NCBI RefSeq assembly: GCF_963975745.1
Contig: NZ_CAXBIB010000017.1
Location: 19,807 to 83,806 of the forward strand
DNA: 64,000 bases
Direction: 5' to 3'
From: Parvibaculum sp963975745
Lineage (GTDB): Bacteria; Pseudomonadota; Alphaproteobacteria; Parvibaculales; Parvibaculaceae
A model generated the notes under the pieces. The model ran no database searches. It worked only from the letters and a program-made list of their open reading frames with translations, and had not been told where the DNA came from. The position numbers were made by a program, and so were the translations under genes. Below, piece by piece: positions 26,763 to 36,700 of the stretch (positions are counted from its first letter, which is position 1; each line of letters starts with the position of its first letter).

Positions 26763-28584
26763 CAACCGCAACTTCATCATTGCCATTTTCCTGTCGGTGC
26801 TCGTTTTCATCGGGTGGCAGTATCTGGTCATCAATCCGCAGATGGAGGCCGAGCGCGCGCGGCAGGAAGCGATCGAGGCGGCAGCCGGTGCCGAGACGGG
26901 TGCAGGCGAGACCGCCGGCGGCGATGTGCGCCTGCCCTCGGTCGAGGCGCCCGCCCAGCCCGGCCCCGGTGGTACGATCACGGCCGAAGCATTGCCGCTC
27001 GATACGGCGCTCGCCCAGGCACCGCGCCTCGCCATTCGCTCGGCCCAGCTCGACGGTTCGATCTCGCTGAAAGGCGCACGCTTCGACGATCTGCGGCTGC
27101 GGCACTATCGCGCGACGACCGATCCCGACAGCGCCGAGATCGCACTGTTCTCGCCGGCCAGGACGCCCACTCCGTATTTTTCGGAATTCGGTTTCATCGG
27201 CCTGCCCGGCTCGAATGTCAGGCTGCCGGACGCCGCCAGCACGTGGCGCGTGGCCGAAGGCGAAACGCTGACGCCCGACACACCGGTGACGCTCGCCTGG
27301 GACAATGGTGCAGGCCTGACCTTCCTGCGGCGTATCACCCTTGACGAGAATTTCCTTTTCACGATTTCCGACCGCGTCGAAAACCGCACCGGCCAGGCCG
27401 TGACGCTTTTCCCCTATGGCCTGATCTCGCGCACGGGCAAGCCTTCCGGCAGCTCATTCTTCATCCTGCATGAAGGTCTGATCGGCATGTCGCCCGATGG
27501 CGGCCTGCGCGAGATCGACTATTCGGATCTCGAGAGCGAAGCGCCACAGACGTTCAAGGACTCGCAGGGCTGGCTCGGCATTACCGACAAGTACTGGGCG
27601 GCGGTGCTGGCGCCCGAAGACGGCCGCGCCTTCACCGCGCGTTTCAGCGAGGACCCCGATCCGCGCCGCGAAATCTACCAGACCGATTTCCGCTACGACC
27701 CGATCGTGCTGGCGGATGGGGACGATACGACGGTGCAGAGCCGTCTGTTCGCCGGCGCCAAGGTCACATCAGTGGTCGACAGCTACGAGGCGGACGGCAT
27801 CTACAAGTTCGAACTGCTGATCGACTGGGGCTGGTTTCACTTCCTGACCAAGCCGCTCTTTCACGGCCTGCACTTCATTGCCGGCTATGTCGGCAATTTC
27901 GGCGTCGCCATTCTCATCATCACCGTGCTGATCAAGCTCGTCTTCTATCCGCTCGCCAACAAGTCCTATGTGGCGATGAGCAAGATGAAGAAGCTGCAGC
28001 CGGAAATGGAAAAACTGCGCGAGCGCCACAAGGACGACAAGCTGAAGCAGCAGCAGGAAATCATGGAGCTCTACAAGAAGGAGCAGGTCAATCCGCTGGC
28101 CGGCTGCCTTCCCGTGCTGATCCAGATTCCGGTTTTCTTCGCGCTCTACAAGGTGCTGTTCGTCACCATCGAAATGCGGCACGCGCCGTTCTTTGGCTGG
28201 ATCAACGATCTGTCGGCACCCGACCCGACGTCGCTTTTCAATCTCTTCGGCCTGATCCCCTGGGATCCGCCGTCTCTGCTCGTCGTCGGAATCTGGCCGC
28301 TGCTCATGGGCTTCACCATGTTCGTGCAGATGCGCATGAACCCGCTGCCCGCCGATCCGATCCAGGCCCAGATCTTCACCTGGATGCCGGTGATCTTCAC
28401 TTTCATGCTGGCAAGCTTCCCGGCCGGTCTCGTCATCTACTGGGCGTGGAACAACACGCTGTCGGTGATCCAGCAGGGCGTCATCATGAAGCGGCAGGGC
28501 GTCAAGATCGAAGTCTTCAGCAATATGGGCTTCGACAAAGTCGCGGGGCTGTTTGCCGGCGGCGGCGACAAGCCGAAAGGCTGA
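26755..28584 (+). CDS. yidC: Membrane protein insertase YidC
   Basis: 609 residues. N-terminal membrane helix (NFIIAIFLSVLVFIGWQYLVI), a large periplasmic beta domain (about 60-360), then the conserved insertase core with five membrane segments including KPLFHGLHFIAGYVGNFGVAILIITV, the cytoplasmic hairpin KMKKLQPEMEKLRERHKDD, and QIPVFFALYKVLF. It inserts proteins into the inner membrane alone or with SecYEG. The ATG at 26755 overlaps rnpA in another frame. Three bases separate it from engB. Confidence 0.97.
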   Translation: MGDNRNFIIAIFLSVLVFIGWQYLVINPQMEAERARQEAIEAAAGAETGAGETAGGDVRLPSVEAPAQPGPGGTITAEALPLDTALAQAPRLAIRSAQLDGSISLKGARFDDLRLRHYRATTDPDSAEIALFSPARTPTPYFSEFGFIGLPGSNVRLPDAASTWRVAEGETLTPDTPVTLAWDNGAGLTFLRRITLDENFLFTISDRVENRTGQAVTLFPYGLISRTGKPSGSSFFILHEGLIGMSPDGGLREIDYSDLESEAPQTFKDSQGWLGITDKYWAAVLAPEDGRAFTARFSEDPDPRREIYQTDFRYDPIVLADGDDTTVQSRLFAGAKVTSVVDSYEADGIYKFELLIDWGWFHFLTKPLFHGLHFIAGYVGNFGVAILIITVLIKLVFYPLANKSYVAMSKMKKLQPEMEKLRERHKDDKLKQQQEIMELYKKEQVNPLAGCLPVLIQIPVFFALYKVLFVTIEMRHAPFFGWINDLSAPDPTSLFNLFGLIPWDPPSLLVVGIWPLLMGFTMFVQMRMNPLPADPIQAQIFTWMPVIFTFMLASFPAGLVIYWAWNNTLSVIQQGVIMKRQGVKIEVFSNMGFDKVAGLFAGGGDKPKG

Positions 28585-28587
28585 GCG

Positions 28588-29286
28588 ATGACCGGGGCGC
28601 CGCGCGAGGAGCATGACGACGACGCGCCGGACATCGAAGCGGGACGCTGGCTCTTCGCGCAATCCTGTACATTCCTGCGCGGGGCCGTCGACATGGCCGG
28701 CCTGCCACCCGGGGATATTCCGGAGGTGGCCTTTGCCGGCCGCTCCAATGTCGGCAAGTCGAGCCTCGTCAATGCGCTGACCGGACGCAAGACGCTGGCA
28801 CGCACCTCCAACACGCCGGGGCGCACCAAGGAACTCAACTTCTTCCTGCTCGGCGCCGAAGGCCGGCCCGCCATCATGCTGGCCGACCTGCCGGGCTATG
28901 GCTATGCCCGCGAAACCCGCACGCGCGTCGAACAATGGACCGATCTCGTGATGTCCTATCTGCGCGGCCGCGCGACGCTCCGGCGGGTGTTGCTGCTGAT
29001 CGACGCGCGGCACGGGCTGAAGGCCAATGACGCCGAAGTGATGTCGCTGCTCGACGAGGCTGCCGTTTCCTACCAGATCGTGCTGACCAAGATCGACAAG
29101 CTCAAGGCCGGCGAGCTGGAGGAGCGGCTCGGTGCGGTCCGGGACGGCATCCGGACGCATGTCGCCGCACATCCCCGGATCATCGCCACGTCCAGCGAGA
29201 CCGGCGCCGGCATCGCCGAGCTGCGCGCCGAGATCGCATCGCTGGCCGCGGCCGATACGCTGAGGTATAAATCACCGGCCAACTGA
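28588..29286 (+). CDS. engB: Ribosome biogenesis GTPase EngB/YihA
   Basis: 232 residues. GTPase motifs in order: G1 GRSNVGKSSL (residues 51-60), G2 NTPGRTKELN, G3 DLPGYGYA, G4 TKIDKL and G5-like TSSETGAG. It helps assemble the large ribosomal subunit. It starts three bases after the yidC stop and 24 bases before argB, which fits the standard alphaproteobacterial order. The N-terminal 20 residues are acidic and variable. Confidence 0.95.
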   Translation: MTGAPREEHDDDAPDIEAGRWLFAQSCTFLRGAVDMAGLPPGDIPEVAFAGRSNVGKSSLVNALTGRKTLARTSNTPGRTKELNFFLLGAEGRPAIMLADLPGYGYARETRTRVEQWTDLVMSYLRGRATLRRVLLLIDARHGLKANDAEVMSLLDEAAVSYQIVLTKIDKLKAGELEERLGAVRDGIRTHVAAHPRIIATSSETGAGIAELRAEIASLAAADTLRYKSPAN

Positions 29287-29310
29287 CCAGGGACGGGAGC
29301 GCGAGGACAG

Positions 29311-30243
29311 ATGCCCGACACCACAACCGACAAGAGCGCGGCATCGTCCGACGAGGCAGCGAAGCTTGAGCGTGCGCGCGTACTCTCGGAAGCGTTGCCC
29401 TTCATGCAGCGCTACGACAAGCGCACAGTCGTGGTGAAATATGGCGGCCATGCGATGGGCGACGAGGCGCTGGGCGCCGAATTCGCCCGCGACATCGTTC
29501 TTCTGAAGCAATCCGGCGTCAATCCGATCGTCGTTCATGGCGGCGGCCCGCAGATCGGCGCGATGCTGACGCGGCTCGGTATCAAGAGCGAGTTCTCGGG
29601 GGGCTTGCGCATCACCGACAAGGCGACGGTCGAGATCGTCGAGATGGTGCTGGCGGGGTCGATCAACAAGCAGATCGTGGCACAACTCAACCAGGCGGGC
29701 GGCCGGGCCATCGGCCTGTGCGGCAAGGACGGCAATCTCATCGTCGCGCGCAAGGTCGAGCACAAGATTCACGATCCGGAATCGAACATCGAGAAGATTC
29801 TCGATCTCGGTTTCGTCGGGGAGCCGGCCAGGATCAATCCGGAGATTCTCGACGTCATCCAGAAGTCGGACATCATTCCCGTCATTGCACCGATCGGCGT
29901 GTCGCCGGACGGCGAAACCTACAATATCAACGCCGACACCGCGGCCGGTGCCATCGCGGCGGCCATGGGTGCCGCACGCCTGCTGCTGCTCACCGATGTG
30001 CGCGGTGTGCTGGACAAGCAGGGCGAACTGGTGACCTCGCTTTCGCTCGAGAAGGCAAAGGCACTGATGAAGGACGGGACAATTTCGGGTGGAATGATTC
30101 CCAAACTCGAAACCTGCATCGAGGCCGTCGAAGGCGGCGTCGAGGCTGTCGTCATTCTCGACGGCCGCGTTCGGCATGCGGTGCTGCTGGAACTCTTCAC
30201 CGAACATGGCGCGGGCACGCTGATCCGCAAGAACGCCGACTGA
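29311..30243 (+). CDS. argB: Acetylglutamate kinase
   Basis: 310 residues of the amino-acid kinase fold. KYGGHAM (phosphate loop), IVVHGGGPQIG (acetylglutamate site), NINADTAAGAIAAAMGAARL (substrate/ATP) and KLETCIEAVEGGV are present. It phosphorylates N-acetylglutamate in the second step of arginine synthesis. An N-terminal helix of about 30 residues (KLERARVLSEALPFMQRYDKR) matches hexameric, arginine-inhibited enzymes, so feedback inhibition by arginine is likely. Confidence 0.96.
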   Translation: MPDTTTDKSAASSDEAAKLERARVLSEALPFMQRYDKRTVVVKYGGHAMGDEALGAEFARDIVLLKQSGVNPIVVHGGGPQIGAMLTRLGIKSEFSGGLRITDKATVEIVEMVLAGSINKQIVAQLNQAGGRAIGLCGKDGNLIVARKVEHKIHDPESNIEKILDLGFVGEPARINPEILDVIQKSDIIPVIAPIGVSPDGETYNINADTAAGAIAAAMGAARLLLLTDVRGVLDKQGELVTSLSLEKAKALMKDGTISGGMIPKLETCIEAVEGGVEAVVILDGRVRHAVLLELFTEHGAGTLIRKNAD

Positions 30244-30283
30244 CCGGCACAGAGCCTGTCGACGGAAAGCGCGAGCCGACGCC

Positions 30284-31285
30284 ATGACATTTCGTTTTTC
30301 CGGACCTGCCCTGTTCGCGATACTCGTGGCGCTCGCGGCGACGCCCGCCCATGCCGACTATCAGCTGTGCAACCGCACAAGCTATGTGCTGGACGGGGCG
30401 ATCGCCTTTGCGGATGCCGACGATTGGCGCAGCCGGGGCTGGGTGCGGCTGCTGCCCGGCGATTGCGGCGTCGCGCTGACAGGGCCGATTGCCGGCGAGG
30501 AATATTTCGTTTTCGCCCGGTCGATCGAGGCGCATCAGGGCCGAACCCAGTATTTTTCGGGCAATGAACGCTTCTGTACCGCCGACGGCCGCTTCGAAGT
30601 CCGCGGACGCGATCAATGCGCCATGCGCGGCTATGACGCCAATGAATTCCTGCCGGTCCAGACCGTACCTGGCCAGGACTGGGTCACCACCTTCTCCGAG
30701 GGAAGCGACTACACGGCCGAGCAGGCGCAGATCGCCGGTGCGCAACGCCTTTTGCAGGACAACGGATTCAAGCTGTCGCGGGTCGACGGGATCGCCGCGC
30801 GCAATACGACACGCGCGGTCGAGGCCTTTCAGCGCCTGATCGGCGCCCCGGCGGATGGCGGGATCGACCGCCCCCTGATCGAACTGCTGATCGAGGGCGC
30901 CGAAAAGGAGCAAGCCAAGGCCGGGCTCGACTTCTGCAACAGGACCGCGCATCTGGTCTGGACGGCGATCGGCTATCGCACGCTGGATGGAGAAATGTCG
31001 AGCGGCTGGATCCGCATCGAACCCGGCCAGTGCCGCAAGGTCATCAAGGGGAAACTGACGGAGCGCGAATATTTCGTTTATGCCGAGGCCGTCGACGAAC
31101 ATGGCGCCGCCTTGCCTTCCGATGCGGGCAAGGCCGTCTGGTCCGGCGACGTTCGCTTCTGCACCAAACCGACCCGCTTCGAGATCCGGGGACGCGACCG
31201 TTGCACGGCCCGTGGATTCGACGAACGCGCCTTTCTGCGCATCGATACGGGCGGGGCGCCGAAATGGGTGATGGATCTCGACTAG
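30284..31285 (+). CDS. Exported protein with two DUF1036 domains around a peptidoglycan-binding-like domain
   Basis: 333 residues with a signal peptide ending in ATPAHA (about residue 24). Two DUF1036 repeats are clear: DYQLCNRTSYVLDGAIAF and GLDFCNRTAHLVWTAIGY each open a unit with a W-I/V-x-L/I-x-PG-x-C core, EYFVFARS or EYFVYAEA, a FCT motif and a final RGRDxC. Between them (about 145-205) lies a PG_binding_1-like segment (RLLQDNGFKLSRVDGIAARNTTRAVEAFQRLIG). Periplasmic location and a link to the cell wall are inferred. Paired cysteines suggest disulfides. Confidence 0.87.
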   Translation: MTFRFSGPALFAILVALAATPAHADYQLCNRTSYVLDGAIAFADADDWRSRGWVRLLPGDCGVALTGPIAGEEYFVFARSIEAHQGRTQYFSGNERFCTADGRFEVRGRDQCAMRGYDANEFLPVQTVPGQDWVTTFSEGSDYTAEQAQIAGAQRLLQDNGFKLSRVDGIAARNTTRAVEAFQRLIGAPADGGIDRPLIELLIEGAEKEQAKAGLDFCNRTAHLVWTAIGYRTLDGEMSSGWIRIEPGQCRKVIKGKLTEREYFVYAEAVDEHGAALPSDAGKAVWSGDVRFCTKPTRFEIRGRDRCTARGFDERAFLRIDTGGAPKWVMDLD

Positions 31286-31304
31286 GAGCCGGCCCGGCGG
31301 CCCG

Positions 31305-32576
31305 TCAATCGCTCTCCGCTTCGATACCGAAGTACTGGAGATGCCAACGCATTTCGCTCGGCTCCATCGGATAGTCAATGCCGGCGCGCGGCAGCACAAG
31401 ATTGTCTTTCGGGACGTGCGCAATATAGGTCTGGATGGCAAGCGCGGTTCGCATCGCCAATCCGGCCTTCCAGCAGAGCGCGGCGATGCCGCGACCGCTC
31501 TCGGCCTCAATGACCTGTTCGATACGCGTGCGTGGCACGCCGCTCAAAAGCGAAAGAGCCAGAACGATCATGGCGCGCTGACCGGTTGTCGCCGCGTCCA
31601 TGACGATTTCATCGTCGAGTTTTCCTCTTTCATAGGCATCGGTGATGGCATTGCGGTCAAGGACCTGCCGCCCCGCCGGCTTGTCGGTCTCGATCTTTTC
31701 CTTCGCCCGGGCCTTCAGCCAGTTCGACGTTTCCTCGTCGAGGCGGTGGCGCAGTGCCAGCTCATCGATCAGCGCCCGGGACACGAAGGTGGCAATGCGG
31801 CGCACGGCACGCAGCGAGAGTTCGGGACGCATCACCAGCGGGAGATGCCAGGCCTCGATGCCGACCGCCCGGGCGATGACGGTTTCGAGGGAGCTCTCCC
31901 GGATATCCGCACGCGCATTGGTCAGGAGCTGCGCAACCGCCGAGACGTCAAGTGTCGCAATGACCGCCTCGGACACACGGGCACTCAGATTCTCGCGCTT
32001 GGCAATTGCCTCGACGGCACCCTGGACACGGCTGGTTGCCACCAGCTCGATCAGGTCCTCGTCGGACAATAGCGGCGAATATTGCAGGATCGGACCGCAA
32101 ACCGAAATCTCGACGTCGCGCGCGAGCCGGACAGCCAGTCTTTTCGGGATGGTCGGACAACGGGCAATTTCCTGCGCCACGATTGCCCGGACCCGCGGCG
32201 CCTGATCTTCGGCGATCTTTTCCAGCAATTCGACCGTGCGCTGCTGGATCGTGCTGCGCTCGCGCCGCGGCATGTCGGGCATCAGGCGGGCAATCTTGCG
32301 CGCCAGTTCCTCGCGCACCTCGATATCGCTGTCGGTGCGAAGCAGTTCGTTGGCATGTATCGGCGTTGCCGGATTGGCCGCAACGAGGTTGCGGACGGCA
32401 CGGTCGTCGTCACAAGCCAGATAATAGAGCGCCTCCGGCGGCGCATCCGCGCGGCCGGCCAGTTCGCGCTTGGCCGCCCGCTGATGGCCCTCGAGAACTT
32501 CGCGCGCGTCCTCGTAGCGGAGCTGCGCCGGCAGTCTCCGCCATCCCATCCATTTCGATAGCAGGCCGAAAGCCAT
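31305..32576 (-). CDS. DUF2336 protein
   Basis: 423 residues from the ATG at 32576, where DUF2336 homology begins. The protein is alpha-helical and HEAT-like (repeats such as DAPPEALYYLACDDDRAVRNLVAANPATP and VRAIVAQEIARCPTIPKRLAVRLARD). DUF2336 is typical of alphaproteobacteria; its role is unknown, though members have been tied to cell-cycle and flagellar signalling. No membrane segment or signal peptide. It is tail-to-tail with the DUF1036 gene (19-base gap) and divergent from the HAD phosphatase. Confidence 0.85.
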   Translation of the reverse strand: MAFGLLSKWMGWRRLPAQLRYEDAREVLEGHQRAAKRELAGRADAPPEALYYLACDDDRAVRNLVAANPATPIHANELLRTDSDIEVREELARKIARLMPDMPRRERSTIQQRTVELLEKIAEDQAPRVRAIVAQEIARCPTIPKRLAVRLARDVEISVCGPILQYSPLLSDEDLIELVATSRVQGAVEAIAKRENLSARVSEAVIATLDVSAVAQLLTNARADIRESSLETVIARAVGIEAWHLPLVMRPELSLRAVRRIATFVSRALIDELALRHRLDEETSNWLKARAKEKIETDKPAGRQVLDRNAITDAYERGKLDDEIVMDAATTGQRAMIVLALSLLSGVPRTRIEQVIEAESGRGIAALCWKAGLAMRTALAIQTYIAHVPKDNLVLPRAGIDYPMEPSEMRWHLQYFGIEAESD

Positions 32577-32721
32577 CGGCGCTCCCTGAAGATCGGCATG
32601 TTGCGGGCCGTTGCTCCCGCGTTGCCCAGTTTCGGCGCCGGCCCTTAACACTCGCTTAATCTCCAGGATTATGGCGAGACGGGCGCTTGCCAAACGCGGC
32701 GCCGCACGGCACATAGAGGCC

Positions 32722-33468
32722 ATGTCCGAGCACCGCGTTTCACCACCCGATACCGATCTGCGCCCCGGTCCGGGGTTTTCACATGTCGACAGCTGGATCT
32801 TCGATCTTGACAACACGCTCTATCCGCCGTCCTGCGATCTCTTTGCGCAGGTCGACCAGAAAATGACCGCCTTTATCGGGCGCTATCTGGATGTGGATGC
32901 GGTCGAGGCCCGGCGGATCCAGAAGGATTTCTATATCGAGCATGGAACGACGCTGTCCGGACTGATGAAAGTGCATGGCCTCGCACCGGAAGCGTTCCTG
33001 CAGTTCGTACACGATATCGATGTATCGGCGGTCGCACCGGATGCCGAAATGGGTGCCGCCATCGAGCGCCTGCCGGGCCGCAAGCTGATCTTCACCAACG
33101 GGTCGGTCGCGCATGCCGAGAATGTCGTTCGGCGCCTCGGCATCGAACATGTATTCGACGGCATCTACGACATCGTCACCGCGCGATACGAGCCCAAGCC
33201 CCGGCGCGCGGCCTATGAACGGCTGATCGAGGCAAGCGGCATCGAGCCGGCGCGCGCAGCGATGTTCGAGGATATCGCGCGCAATCTCGAAGTACCGCAT
33301 GTGCTGGGCATGACGACCGTGTGGGTCCGGCCGGGCGCGCCCGGCCCGGAACGGCACCAGCAGATTTCACATGAAGGCGCCGACGGAGCGCATGTCCATC
33401 ATGTGACCGACGATCTTCGGCGCTTTCTGGCTGCGCTTTCGCCGAGCACGTCAGCGGCGGCCGAATAG
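32722..33468 (+). CDS. HAD-family pyrimidine 5'-nucleotidase
   Basis: 248 residues. HAD motif I is WIFDLDNTLYPP with Asp28 (nucleophile) and Asp30; motif II is LIFTNGS; motif III begins with the lysine in KPRRAAYERL and ends in MFEDIARNL. The small cap and the LDNTLYPP wording match the pyrimidine 5'-nucleotidase group, which dephosphorylates UMP/CMP and similar. The ATG at 32722 starts the homology; an upstream frame exists but overlaps the divergent promoter. Its final 18 bases overlap the end of mutL, tail to tail. Confidence 0.88.
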   Translation: MSEHRVSPPDTDLRPGPGFSHVDSWIFDLDNTLYPPSCDLFAQVDQKMTAFIGRYLDVDAVEARRIQKDFYIEHGTTLSGLMKVHGLAPEAFLQFVHDIDVSAVAPDAEMGAAIERLPGRKLIFTNGSVAHAENVVRRLGIEHVFDGIYDIVTARYEPKPRRAAYERLIEASGIEPARAAMFEDIARNLEVPHVLGMTTVWVRPGAPGPERHQQISHEGADGAHVHHVTDDLRRFLAALSPSTSAAAE

Positions 33469-35256
33469 GCGCTCGATATCGGCCAGCTTCAGCTCGACAT
33501 AGGTCGGACGACCGTGATTGCACTGGCCGGAATGTGGCGTCGCTTCCATTTCGCGCAGCAGCGCATTCATCTCGTCGGCCGTCAGGCGGCGTCCGGCGCG
33601 CACCGAGCCGTGACAGGCTATGGTGCTGCAGACGTCCTCAAGCCTTTCCTTCAGCGACAGCGCTTCGTCGAGTTCGGCAAGATCGTCGGCCAGATCGCGA
33701 ACCAGCCCCGCCACATCCAGCTTGCCGAAGATCGCCGGCACCTCGCGCACGATAACGGCGCCCGCGCCGAAGGGTTCGAGGATGAAGCCCAGTTCGGCGA
33801 GTTCCGGCGCGCGCGCCACCAGCCGCGCGGCCTCCGCCTCGTCGAGATCGACGACTTCGGGGATCAGCAGCAGCTGACGCGCGACGCCGCGTGCCTCCAT
33901 CGCCTTCTTCATGCGTTCATAGACCAGCCGCTCATGGGCGGCATGCTGATCGACGATGACGATGCCATCTGCGGTCTGGGCAACAACATAGGTTTCGTGG
34001 AGCTGGCCCCGGGCGACACCGAGCGGACGGCCGACATCGGTCTGCGTTCCGACATGCACATCTTCATCGGCTGCGGAATCGACACGCGCGCCGTGACCGC
34101 CGAGACCGGCGAAGGCGCCCTGCCAGTCGCCACGCGGTTCGGCGAAGCCGGACGACGGCGCCTGATACGGCGCGGCGTGCATGGCGGCGCCGGGACGCAG
34201 CGCGCCAAGTGCAGCGCCCGCCACGGTGGTCGAAGCCCGGTGCCCTGCCTCCGCCAGCGCACGCTTCAATGCACCGACGATCAGCCCGCGCACCAGGCCC
34301 GCATCGCGAAACCGCACCTCGGCCTTGGCCGGATGCACGTTCACATCGACGTCAACCGGATCGATATCGACGAAGAGTGCCACCGCCGGATGTCGGTCGC
34401 GGGCCAGGAAATCGGCATAGGCACCGCGCACCGCCCCAACGATCAGCTTGTCGCGCACAGGGCGGCCATTGACGAAAAGGAACTGCATCTGGGCCGTGCC
34501 GCGATTATAGGTGGGCAGGCCGGCGAAACCCGACAGGGCGACACCCTCGCGCAGGGCATCGATGGACAGCGCATTCTCGGCGAATTCGCGCCCCATGATC
34601 GCGCCAAGCCGCGCCAGACGGCCGCTCGCGCCCGGCAGTTCCGGATCGAGCCGCAACAAGGTGCGGCCGCCGCTTGTCAGGGTGAAACCGGTTTCGGCAT
34701 TGGCCATGGCGATACGCTTCACAACATCCGACACGGCCAGCGTTTCGGCCCGTTCGCTTTTCAGAAACTTGAGACGCGCCGGTGTCGCATAGAAAAGATC
34801 GCGCACCTCGACCGTCGTGCCGTGCCTGCCCGACGCCGGCTCGACCGCCCCGACATGACCGCCCTCAACCGCAATGCGGTGGGCATCGGCTCCGTCGCGC
34901 GGGCGGCTGACGATCGCCAGGCGGGCGACCGCACCGATCGAGGGCAGCGCCTCGCCACGGAAGCCGAGTGTCTCTATGTTGTGCAGATCCTCGCGGCCTT
35001 CGCCATCGACGCCGAGCTTCGATGTCGCGTGACGTTCGATGGCCAGCGCCAGTTCGGCAGCACTCATGCCGAGGCCGTCGTCGGCAATCCGGATCAGGTC
35101 GCGGCCGCCGCCGTCGATCACGATATCGACATGGCGGGCACCGGCATCAAGCGCGTTCTCGACCAGTTCCTTGACGGCGCTGGCCGGGCGCTCGACCACT
35201 TCGCCGGCGGCGATGCGGTTGATCGTTCCTTCGCTGAGGCGGCGGATACGGGTCAT
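33451..35256 (-). CDS. mutL: DNA mismatch repair protein MutL
   Basis: 601 residues. GHKL ATPase motifs: ELVENALDAGA, DDGLGM, TLGFRGEALPSIG (residues about 35-110). The C-terminal domain carries the endonuclease motif DQHAAHERLVYE (DQHA-xx-E-xxxx-E form) plus ACHGSVRAG and QCNHGRPTYVEL, so this is a nicking MutL as in organisms without MutH. It couples MutS mismatch recognition to strand removal. The ATG at 35256 is seven bases after the pgi stop, so pgi and mutL form an operon. Confidence 0.96.
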   Translation of the reverse strand: MTRIRRLSEGTINRIAAGEVVERPASAVKELVENALDAGARHVDIVIDGGGRDLIRIADDGLGMSAAELALAIERHATSKLGVDGEGREDLHNIETLGFRGEALPSIGAVARLAIVSRPRDGADAHRIAVEGGHVGAVEPASGRHGTTVEVRDLFYATPARLKFLKSERAETLAVSDVVKRIAMANAETGFTLTSGGRTLLRLDPELPGASGRLARLGAIMGREFAENALSIDALREGVALSGFAGLPTYNRGTAQMQFLFVNGRPVRDKLIVGAVRGAYADFLARDRHPAVALFVDIDPVDVDVNVHPAKAEVRFRDAGLVRGLIVGALKRALAEAGHRASTTVAGAALGALRPGAAMHAAPYQAPSSGFAEPRGDWQGAFAGLGGHGARVDSAADEDVHVGTQTDVGRPLGVARGQLHETYVVAQTADGIVIVDQHAAHERLVYERMKKAMEARGVARQLLLIPEVVDLDEAEAARLVARAPELAELGFILEPFGAGAVIVREVPAIFGKLDVAGLVRDLADDLAELDEALSLKERLEDVCSTIACHGSVRAGRRLTADEMNALLREMEATPHSGQCNHGRPTYVELKLADIERLFGRR

Positions 35257-35263
35257 GCCGGCG

Positions 35264-36592
35264 TCAGACGCTCCCCTCTGCCAGATACCGGCGCGCCAGG
35301 ACCTTGCCTTCCTCGACCGCCGGCTGGTCGAAAGGATCGACGCCCAGCATGTCGCCGGCAATCATCGTTTCGAGCATGAAATGCATGAACAGGGCGCCCA
35401 GCGTGCGTTCGTCGAGCGCCGGGAGATGAAAGGTTCGCACCGGCCGTCCGTTCTTCGCCAGCGTGTCGGCCGTTGCCCGCTGCTCGGCATCGACGAGGTC
35501 GCCCACGGTGCGGCCACCCAGAAAGGCAAAGTCCGTGCCTTCGGCGACGGTCGCGCCGGCCGCCGGACCCTTGCCCCTGGTTTCGGTCATGAAGACCGTG
35601 AACATCTTGTCGCGCGGACCGTCGAGCCAGAGCTGCAACTGGCTGTGCTGATCGACAGGGCCCAGTGCCTTGACCGGTGTCGTGCCCTTGCCGTTCTTGC
35701 CGAGGCTTTCAGCCCAGAGCTGGCAGTGCCAGGACAGGAACCGTTCAAGCCGGTCGGCATAGGCCATGAGTACCGAGATGTTCGCACCCTTCTCCTGCGC
35801 CAGCGCGAGCGAGAGGGCGGCACCGACGGCCGGCGCCACGTCCCTTGCCGGTGCGCCGGCAAGGACCGGCGCCAGAACCGATGCCGCACCTTCGCGAATT
35901 GCCGCCATATCCAGACCCATCAGACAAGCCGGCAGCAAGCCGACACTGGTCAGCACCGCATAGCGGCCGCCCACCCCGGGATCGTGATCGATCGTCGGGA
36001 AGCCCTGCGCCTCGGCCAGCGCACGCATCGGATTGGGCTTTCCGTTCCTTGCCGGCTCGGTCAGCACCGCGAAATGATGCTTCATGTATTTGCCGCCGCC
36101 CGCCCTTTCGATGGCGCTCATCGCTGCCAGCGTCTGGATGGCGGGTTCGACAGTGCCCCCGGATTTGGACACGACCAGAAAGCGCGTGGTGCGCAAATCG
36201 GCATTCGACAGTGCCGCTTCCATGGTTGCCGCATCGAGATTGTCGGGCACATGGATACGGAGGCCCTTCTGGACATGGGCCTGGGTTCCCCAGCCGGTCA
36301 GTTGCGCCAGTGCCTGGGCGCCAAGCGCCGATCCACCGATGCCGAAGATGAAGAGATCGGTCGTGTTGTCGAGCAGCTTCGCGGCGACGGATTCGATGGC
36401 AGGAAAATCATCGCGGCGTGCCGGCACACGCAGCACCGGCAACGACCCGTCATCATGCGCGCGGCGAAGTCTTTCGAGCGCGGCCTCCGCGCGCTCCAGG
36501 CCCGCCTCGTAGCCGGCGCGACCGAGACCGCCCTCGCCTATCGCATCGCTGAAACAGGCATCGATCGACTGTAGATAGGGCGCGGCGGCCAT
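35264..36592 (-). CDS. pgi: Glucose-6-phosphate isomerase
   Basis: 442 residues, clearly shorter than the about 550 of the E. coli enzyme. Phosphosugar isomerase motifs are present: LFIFGIGGSALGAQAL (about 78-93), FLVVSKSGGTVEPAIQ, the GGRYAVLTSVGLLP loop and KALGPVDQHSQLQLWLDGP. It interconverts glucose-6-phosphate and fructose-6-phosphate. The ATG at 36592 is chosen on homology; the frame runs further upstream without family sequence. It heads the operon pgi-mutL. Confidence 0.93.
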   Translation of the reverse strand: MAAAPYLQSIDACFSDAIGEGGLGRAGYEAGLERAEAALERLRRAHDDGSLPVLRVPARRDDFPAIESVAAKLLDNTTDLFIFGIGGSALGAQALAQLTGWGTQAHVQKGLRIHVPDNLDAATMEAALSNADLRTTRFLVVSKSGGTVEPAIQTLAAMSAIERAGGGKYMKHHFAVLTEPARNGKPNPMRALAEAQGFPTIDHDPGVGGRYAVLTSVGLLPACLMGLDMAAIREGAASVLAPVLAGAPARDVAPAVGAALSLALAQEKGANISVLMAYADRLERFLSWHCQLWAESLGKNGKGTTPVKALGPVDQHSQLQLWLDGPRDKMFTVFMTETRGKGPAAGATVAEGTDFAFLGGRTVGDLVDAEQRATADTLAKNGRPVRTFHLPALDERTLGALFMHFMLETMIAGDMLGVDPFDQPAVEEGKVLARRYLAEGSV

Positions 36593-36700
36593 GCGGTATT
36601 TTCCATTCGGGACCGGGATATGCCGGAATCGGCGCAGCAATGAAAAGCCTAACAAGAAGCCGCGCCGCCAGCCAGAAATTCGCCGCCGCCTTGCGACCCG

